Shown here piece by piece: positions 59,882 to 64,000 of a stretch of DNA of 64,000 nucleotides. A model generated the notes under the pieces. It was given only the letters and a program-made list of their open reading frames with translations. It searched no databases and was not told the DNA's origin. Position numbers and translations under genes: made by a program. This DNA comes from JADGQN01 sp035315185 (lineage in GTDB: Bacteria; Desulfobacterota; Syntrophorhabdia; Syntrophorhabdales; WCHB1-27): positions 6,967 to 70,966 of the forward strand of contig DATFYE010000200.1 in NCBI GenBank assembly GCA_035315185.1, in the 5' to 3' direction. Position 1 is the stretch's first letter; every line of letters begins with the position of its first letter.

Positions 59882-60868
59882 CTACTTAGTAAGTCCCAAC
59901 TCCTTGATCAGCCTCGCAAACATATCGTAGTTGCGCGAGACGTACTCGGTCAGCTCTTTGCTGTTACGGTAATTCGTCGTAAGCCGCAGGTCTTTGATTC
60001 CATTGATGAACGCCGGTTGACGCATGGACTGACCGAATGCGTCTTCCAGTTTTCTGACGATCTCGTCAGGAGTCCCTTTTGGAGCCATGACACCGAGAAA
60101 TACCGGGCACGGAATGTCGTAACCCAGTTCTTTCAGGGTTGGGACTTGCGGATACGCGGCAGCGCGTTTTTCAGAAAGGTAGGCGAGAAGCCTGAGCTCT
60201 CCTGAATCCACCAGTGAGTAATTGAAATCCCCCACCGCAAAGAGGATATGGCCTCCCAGGACAGCTGTCTGGTATTCGGGGCTTGCTTTGAAGGGAATAT
60301 GTTTGGTCTGGATATTCTCCTTTCTTGCGACCTGCTCCACGATGAGATTCGAGATACTGTTGGGAGCATTCGTACCGTATATCATTTTGCCCGGATTCTG
60401 TCGGCCGTAATCCAGAAGATCCCTCAAGCTCTTGAAAGGGGAATCTCCTTTTACCAGAATGCCAAAGTTCAGTTCGACAAACTGCATCACATACCTGATA
60501 TCCTTCACAGGATCATAGGGCAGCTTCTCCAGGAAGGGCATGATGAAGAGGGGCGCACCTCCGGGGCTCTGCCCGATGGTGTATCCATCGGGCTTTGCGA
60601 CCACCACCGTGGCAAGGCCGACAGAACCGCCGCCGCCCGGCTTGTTAACCACGACAAGGGGCTGTCCCAAGTAGCGCTCCGCTTCCTTTGCGATGAGACG
60701 GACAGCAAGATCCGTGCTACCACCAGGGGAAAAAGGCACGATGAAGTTGATGGGACGTGAAGGGTATTTCGTATCTGCCTTCTGTGCGTATCCGGACAAG
60801 GCAAAGAGAAGGATGACGAGAGCGGCGAAGAAAAGCACGGCTGCTCTCTTGCGGTATGCTCTAATCAT
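59882..60868 (-). CDS. Tripartite tricarboxylate transporter receptor (Bug/TctC family)
   Basis: 328-residue periplasmic binding protein. Signal peptide 1-28 (RKRAAVLFFAALVILLFALSG then YAQ). Mature features: YPSRPINFIVPFSPGGSTD, the loop of the family, VVNKPGGGGSVG, and GTNAPNSISNLIVEQ. It captures a carboxylate outside the inner membrane for a TctAB carrier, but no tctA or tctB is in the window, so it is an orphan receptor, a common situation in Bug-rich genomes. AAGGAGAG precedes the ATG. The ligand cannot be read. Confidence 0.88.
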   Translation of the reverse strand: MIRAYRKRAAVLFFAALVILLFALSGYAQKADTKYPSRPINFIVPFSPGGSTDLAVRLIAKEAERYLGQPLVVVNKPGGGGSVGLATVVVAKPDGYTIGQSPGGAPLFIMPFLEKLPYDPVKDIRYVMQFVELNFGILVKGDSPFKSLRDLLDYGRQNPGKMIYGTNAPNSISNLIVEQVARKENIQTKHIPFKASPEYQTAVLGGHILFAVGDFNYSLVDSGELRLLAYLSEKRAAAYPQVPTLKELGYDIPCPVFLGVMAPKGTPDEIVRKLEDAFGQSMRQPAFINGIKDLRLTTNYRNSKELTEYVSRNYDMFARLIKELGLTK

Positions 60869-60882
60869 TTCACGCTCTCCTT

Positions 60883-61007
60883 ATACCGATTTGCCTTCAA
60901 GTGTATACCTTCGTTGTCGCTACGTCGCTCTCCTCGACGTACTCCCAAGTACGCCTGCGTCGGCTCCTCGCTGCCGCCTCGGTCTCCGCTTGAATGCAAA
61001 TCGGTAT
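60883..61007. repeat. Long inverted repeat with 19-bp arms
   Basis: ATACCGATTTGCCTTCAAG (60883-60901) and its inverse (60989-61007) match at 18 of 19 positions. The 87-base middle is itself palindromic around GTACTCCCAAGTAC, with matching GTCGCT/GCGTCG segments on both sides, so the whole could fold as one large hairpin. It contains no coding frame and looks like a small non-autonomous mobile or REP-type element between two transporter genes. Confidence 0.62.
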
Positions 61008-61068
61008 CAGTTTGGGCCGCCATATGGTAAATGCCACGCAACGCGACGCCGTTATCAGAAGGCTAAGG

Positions 61069-62307
61069 TCAGCGCTTGTTCCAGGGTGGCATCGGATAGG
61101 CCAAAGGAGCAGAAGCCTGATCCTTCGGCCATATCAGCTCGTCCTTGCCGTTTTGCCACTGATTCATCGTCTGGAGATATTTACCATCGCCTCTGCCGTT
61201 AGGCTTGAACTTCATGGGCCCCATGATAGTCATCATGTTGGTCGTAGCGATGGCATCGCGAACTTTGTCCCTGTTCAGCGTACCGGCGCGCTGGAGAGCG
61301 TCTGCCAATACCTGGACGCAGACATAAGCTGAACCTGCAGGCGGCTCCGGGTAATTGCCGTAAGCGGCATTATAGTCCTCGTTGAATTTGGCCACACCGG
61401 GCAGCTTCAGGTGATAATCCCAACCACCGGTGTGGCAGACATAGTCCCCGTCTTTTCCAAGATTCTTGGACCACATCGCTACATCCGAAGCCCTCATGAT
61501 GTAAGCGAACTTGGGTGACCAATCGATCTCTTTCATCTGCTTGATGATCGCAAGTCCCTGCGGAGGGGTCGGATTGCTGTAAAGGGCATCGGCGCCTGCC
61601 GATTTCGCGCTTACGATCAGTGACGAGAAATCGTTTGCGCTCATCGAATACTTTTCGTAGGTGACGATGCTGTAGCCTCTTTTGCTCGCGAACTCCCTTA
61701 GATACTTGCCCGTGGCCACACCCCATTCTTCCTGAATCTCAAAAAAGGCGATCTTGGTCGGCCTCTGCGCCTGCGGGACTGAATCGAGCACATCGAGAAA
61801 GGTTATCACCTGGTCCTGCTCGCTCATGAAAGGGGAGAATATGTACTTGTACCCCTTCTCAAACTCGGCCGTGCTGCCGATGGTGGTGACGACGATCGGC
61901 ACTCTGTATTTTTCTGCGATTGCCAGTTGCGGAATGATCAAGGCATTGGCAAACCCGCCAAGAAAAAAATCCACCTTGTCGATGGAGTAAAGTTTTTCCA
62001 TCCTGCCTGCAGTCTTGGACGGGTTCGACTCGTCGTCCAGAAAGATGAGCTCCAGAGGTATCTTCTTACCGAACTCCTTGATGGAGACACCACCGGCGCT
62101 ATTTATGTGCTTGACGGCTATCTCGTAACCTTGCTTGACCCACTTACCTCCTGCGGCCATGCTGCCGGTCAGCGCATCTACGACGCCAACCTTGATAGTG
62201 GCCGGCGCTGCCGGCGCCGCGTAAGCGGTATGCCAGGAAAAAACTGAGAAAGCTAACCCGAGTAGCGAAATCGCAAGTGTCAGTTTGATGCGCACTCTTT
62301 CTTTCAT
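61069..62307 (-). CDS. Liv-type ABC transporter substrate-binding protein
   Basis: 412-residue periplasmic binding protein of the branched-chain amino acid / amide family. Residues 1-30 are a signal peptide (SLLGLAFSVFSWHTAYA). Domain features: IKVGVVDALTGSMAAGGKW, IELIFLDDESNPSKTAGRMEKL-like segment, VDFFLGGFANALIIPQLAIAEKYRVP. In this family ligands include amino acids, amides and aromatic acids; in an aromatic degrader the latter is plausible but unproven. It heads a livK-livM-livH-type run on the minus strand with GGAGGGGAG upstream. A 260-base gap follows (62308-62567), containing only a small ACCCTT-CTCTA-AAGGGT stem at 62331-62347, on the promoter side of this gene. Confidence 0.89.
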   Translation of the reverse strand: MKERVRIKLTLAISLLGLAFSVFSWHTAYAAPAAPATIKVGVVDALTGSMAAGGKWVKQGYEIAVKHINSAGGVSIKEFGKKIPLELIFLDDESNPSKTAGRMEKLYSIDKVDFFLGGFANALIIPQLAIAEKYRVPIVVTTIGSTAEFEKGYKYIFSPFMSEQDQVITFLDVLDSVPQAQRPTKIAFFEIQEEWGVATGKYLREFASKRGYSIVTYEKYSMSANDFSSLIVSAKSAGADALYSNPTPPQGLAIIKQMKEIDWSPKFAYIMRASDVAMWSKNLGKDGDYVCHTGGWDYHLKLPGVAKFNEDYNAAYGNYPEPPAGSAYVCVQVLADALQRAGTLNRDKVRDAIATTNMMTIMGPMKFKPNGRGDGKYLQTMNQWQNGKDELIWPKDQASAPLAYPMPPWNKR

Positions 62308-62567
62308 GGCTCCCCTCCGCTTGAACGTTGACCCTTCTCTAAAGGGTTCGGTTACTCAAAGGTTATCAGGTCTGAATGCGTAACTGCAACAGTATAGTTG
62401 TAAGCAGGCTCTTCCATCTGCCGCTCGAGCATACGGCGCCCCCTGAGATGGCCCGCGCCGCAGTCGATCGGGACGAGCGCGGTGGAGCGTGGGTCCAGCT
62501 GCAGGTTCTTGTACTTTTTCCTTTTACTCATTGGATTACTCTTTATCGGTCGTCGGTACTCGCCGTT

Positions 62568-63512
62568 TCATGAAGTCCTGGTCACCTTACCTGCCATCCT
62601 CGCGCTGAACGTTCGGAGTTTCGTGCTTACGGAAATCAACCCACCGGGCACGAAGAGCACGACCAGGATGAAGGTAAATGCGAAGACCACTATGTGCACC
62701 TCGCCGAAACTGATCGCGAAAAGTTCGCTCAGGCCAAGGAAGCACGCGGTACCGAGAATCGGCCCGCCAATCGTGCCAAGACCACCGATGAACGTGGTCA
62801 GAGTAGGCAGAAAAGACCAGGAGAGCTCGAAGGGTGCGTAGAAGTAGTAGCTGACCTGATGGTAGGCAAAAACGCCACCGCCGAGGCCGACCAAAAGAGA
62901 GCTGACCAAAAGGGCAAAGACCTTCTGCCTGAATGTCCTTACGCCCATGGCTTCCGCTGCTGCTTCGTCATCGCGGATGCCGACGAGCGCGAGTCCGATG
63001 CGGGAGCGCACGATCCAATAGACCACCGCGACCGTGAGTGCGGCCACGAACAGGGCGCAATAGTACCGGCTGAGCATATTGTAGTCAGCCAGATACGTGC
63101 TGGGGAGGGAGCCGGGTAACGGGAAAATATTGGCTACCGTAATCTGGGCGATCATGGCTAGAGCGAGCGTGCCGATGGGAAAATATGCCGATCGCATACG
63201 CAGACACGGAACACCTACAAGCAGCGCCAAGGCAGCGGAACTCAGGCTTCCGGCAATGAGGGAGGGTATGATAGGGGCGCCCGCAGTCCAGAGGAGACGG
63301 GTGATCAGAGCGCCTGTTCCGAAAAAGGCCGAGTGGCCGAGGCTTACCTGACCCGCAAAGCCTCCGAGAAGATTCCAACTCTGCGCGACAATTACGTAAA
63401 GGAAGAACATGAGCGAGAGATTAAGCAGATACTCGGATCGTACAAATGCGGGGAGGATAGCGAAGAGCACCACTCCGGTACCAGCAAGAATCCGTATCCC
63501 GTTCCTCATCAT
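62568..63512 (-). CDS. Liv-type ABC transporter permease, LivM family
   Basis: 314 residues with about eight to ten hydrophobic segments. The LivM features are present: SWNLLGGFAGQVSLGHSAFFGTGA near residue 45-70, and the EAA-like cytosolic loop GIRDDEAAAEAMGVRTFRQKVFAL (about 180-205) that contacts the ATPase. The inner-membrane pore is made with the LivH-type protein encoded just upstream, whose stop overlaps this ATG by 4 bases. The ATPase genes (livG, livF) are not visible to the right edge and may lie outside. Confidence 0.9.
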   Translation of the reverse strand: MMRNGIRILAGTGVVLFAILPAFVRSEYLLNLSLMFFLYVIVAQSWNLLGGFAGQVSLGHSAFFGTGALITRLLWTAGAPIIPSLIAGSLSSAALALLVGVPCLRMRSAYFPIGTLALAMIAQITVANIFPLPGSLPSTYLADYNMLSRYYCALFVAALTVAVVYWIVRSRIGLALVGIRDDEAAAEAMGVRTFRQKVFALLVSSLLVGLGGGVFAYHQVSYYFYAPFELSWSFLPTLTTFIGGLGTIGGPILGTACFLGLSELFAISFGEVHIVVFAFTFILVVLFVPGGLISVSTKLRTFSARMAGKVTRTS

Positions 63513-64000
63513 AGTTCCTGCCTCTTGAAAAGTCCCTTTGGAAAGAGAACCATCACGAGCACGAAGACAACGAGACCTGTGACTTCCCTGTACGGGGCGC
63601 CGAAGAGATAGACGCTGATCGCTTCAACAACACCAAGGAAGAGTCCGGCGGGGAAGACCCCATTGATGTTACCTATGCCGGAGAGCATCACCACGATAAT
63701 CCCCTTATTGAACCATTGTATGCCGACTGTCGGTGAGAAAGATTTCAGGCCGATCAGGACGGCAGGAATGCCTGCCAGTCCCGCACTGATGGCGAAAGAA
63801 ACGAGGCACGTGAAGTTCACGTTAACGCCCATTAAGCTCGCTGCCTCATAGTCCTGGCTCACGGCCATGACCGACTTTCCAAAGTACGTTCTGGAAAGAA
63901 AAATGTGAAGCGCCGCTATGATAACGAGTGCGAAGACCAGCCCTACGCAGCCGATAAGAGGAAAGCGAAGGCCGAATAGGCTGAAGGTCAGGCCCGAATA
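63509..64000 (-). CDS. Liv-type ABC transporter permease, LivH family (5' end outside window)
   Basis: The last 163 residues of a LivH-type permease; the frame is open to base 64000, so the gene starts beyond the window. Visible are a membrane segment (GCVGLVFALVIIAALHIF), the coupling loop RTYFGKSVMAVSQDYEAASLMGVN, and further hydrophobic segments (FAISAGLAGIPAVLIG, GIIVVMLSGIGNINGVFPAG). The C-end VLFPKGLFKRQEL is typical. Translationally coupled to the LivM-type gene. Confidence 0.9.
   Translation of the reverse strand, partial: YSGLTFSLFGLRFPLIGCVGLVFALVIIAALHIFLSRTYFGKSVMAVSQDYEAASLMGVNVNFTCLVSFAISAGLAGIPAVLIGLKSFSPTVGIQWFNKGIIVVMLSGIGNINGVFPAGLFLGVVEAISVYLFGAPYREVTGLVVFVLVMVLFPKGLFKRQEL

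Overview
The window looks like chromosome from a strictly anaerobic, Gram-negative, Desulfobacterota-type bacterium, closest in flavour to syntrophic aromatic or fatty-acid degraders such as the Syntrophorhabdus group. That assignment is my inference. It rests on a Tol-Pal envelope module, a bacterial-type Wood-Ljungdahl pathway (formyl-THF ligase, FolD, MetV/MetF, AcsA-E, RACo, CooC), three Hdr modules, two in-frame UGA selenocysteine genes, two fused ADP-forming acyl-CoA synthetase/GNAT proteins, and an orphan tripartite-tricarboxylate receptor next to a Liv-type ABC transporter. No phage, insertion sequence or CRISPR array was seen.

Layout. 1-5043: end of rpoB, then rpoC. 5017-8563 (minus): lysR, tolB, pal, cpoB. 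8813-12336: glgB, tRNA-Val, tRNA-Asp and a family 2 glycosyltransferase. 12353-18820 (minus): hdrC-hdrB-hdrA-mvhD-mvhG-mvhA, a complete HdrABC-MvhADG operon whose hdrA contains an in-frame UGA followed by a SECIS-like hairpin. 18943-24315: a fused ADP-forming acyl-CoA synthetase/acetyltransferase, a small unknown gene, a GAF/sigma-54 activator flanked by five copies of a 17-bp motif, and a promoter for fhs. 24368-38996: fhs, an iclR regulator, then RACo-cooC-folD-(71-aa ORF)-acsD-cooS-acsB-[cobalamin riboswitch]-acsC-acsE. 39110-47448: hdrC-hdrB-(116-aa ORF)-giant hdrA-mvhD(UGA)-metV-metF. 47696-50368: a second acyl-CoA synthetase/GNAT protein. 50434-59849: a PAS histidine kinase divergent from an HTH-receiver protein, a divergent metF paralogue, hdrC, hdrB and a second giant hdrA. 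59882-64000 (minus): TctC-type receptor, then Liv-type binding protein and two permeases, the last cut by the window edge.

How it may work together. Fhs, FolD, MetV/MetF, AcsE and the CODH/ACS complex make up the methyl and carbonyl branches between formate, CO2 and acetyl-CoA, and can run in either direction. The three Hdr modules are candidate electron-bifurcating or confurcating hubs. One is tied to [NiFe] hydrogenase. One is tied to MetVF, as in the MetVF-HdrABC-MvhD complex of Moorella. The third is tied to a MetF-like protein of unknown substrate under its own two-component pair. In the last two, HdrA is a roughly 1,480-residue fusion carrying an NfnB/GltD-type NAD(P)H-oxidoreductase segment between two HdrA-like halves, so NAD(P)H may enter these complexes directly.

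Limits. No alignment or folding program was run. Motifs, hairpins and spacings were read by eye; residue numbers for long proteins are approximate unless given for a specific residue.
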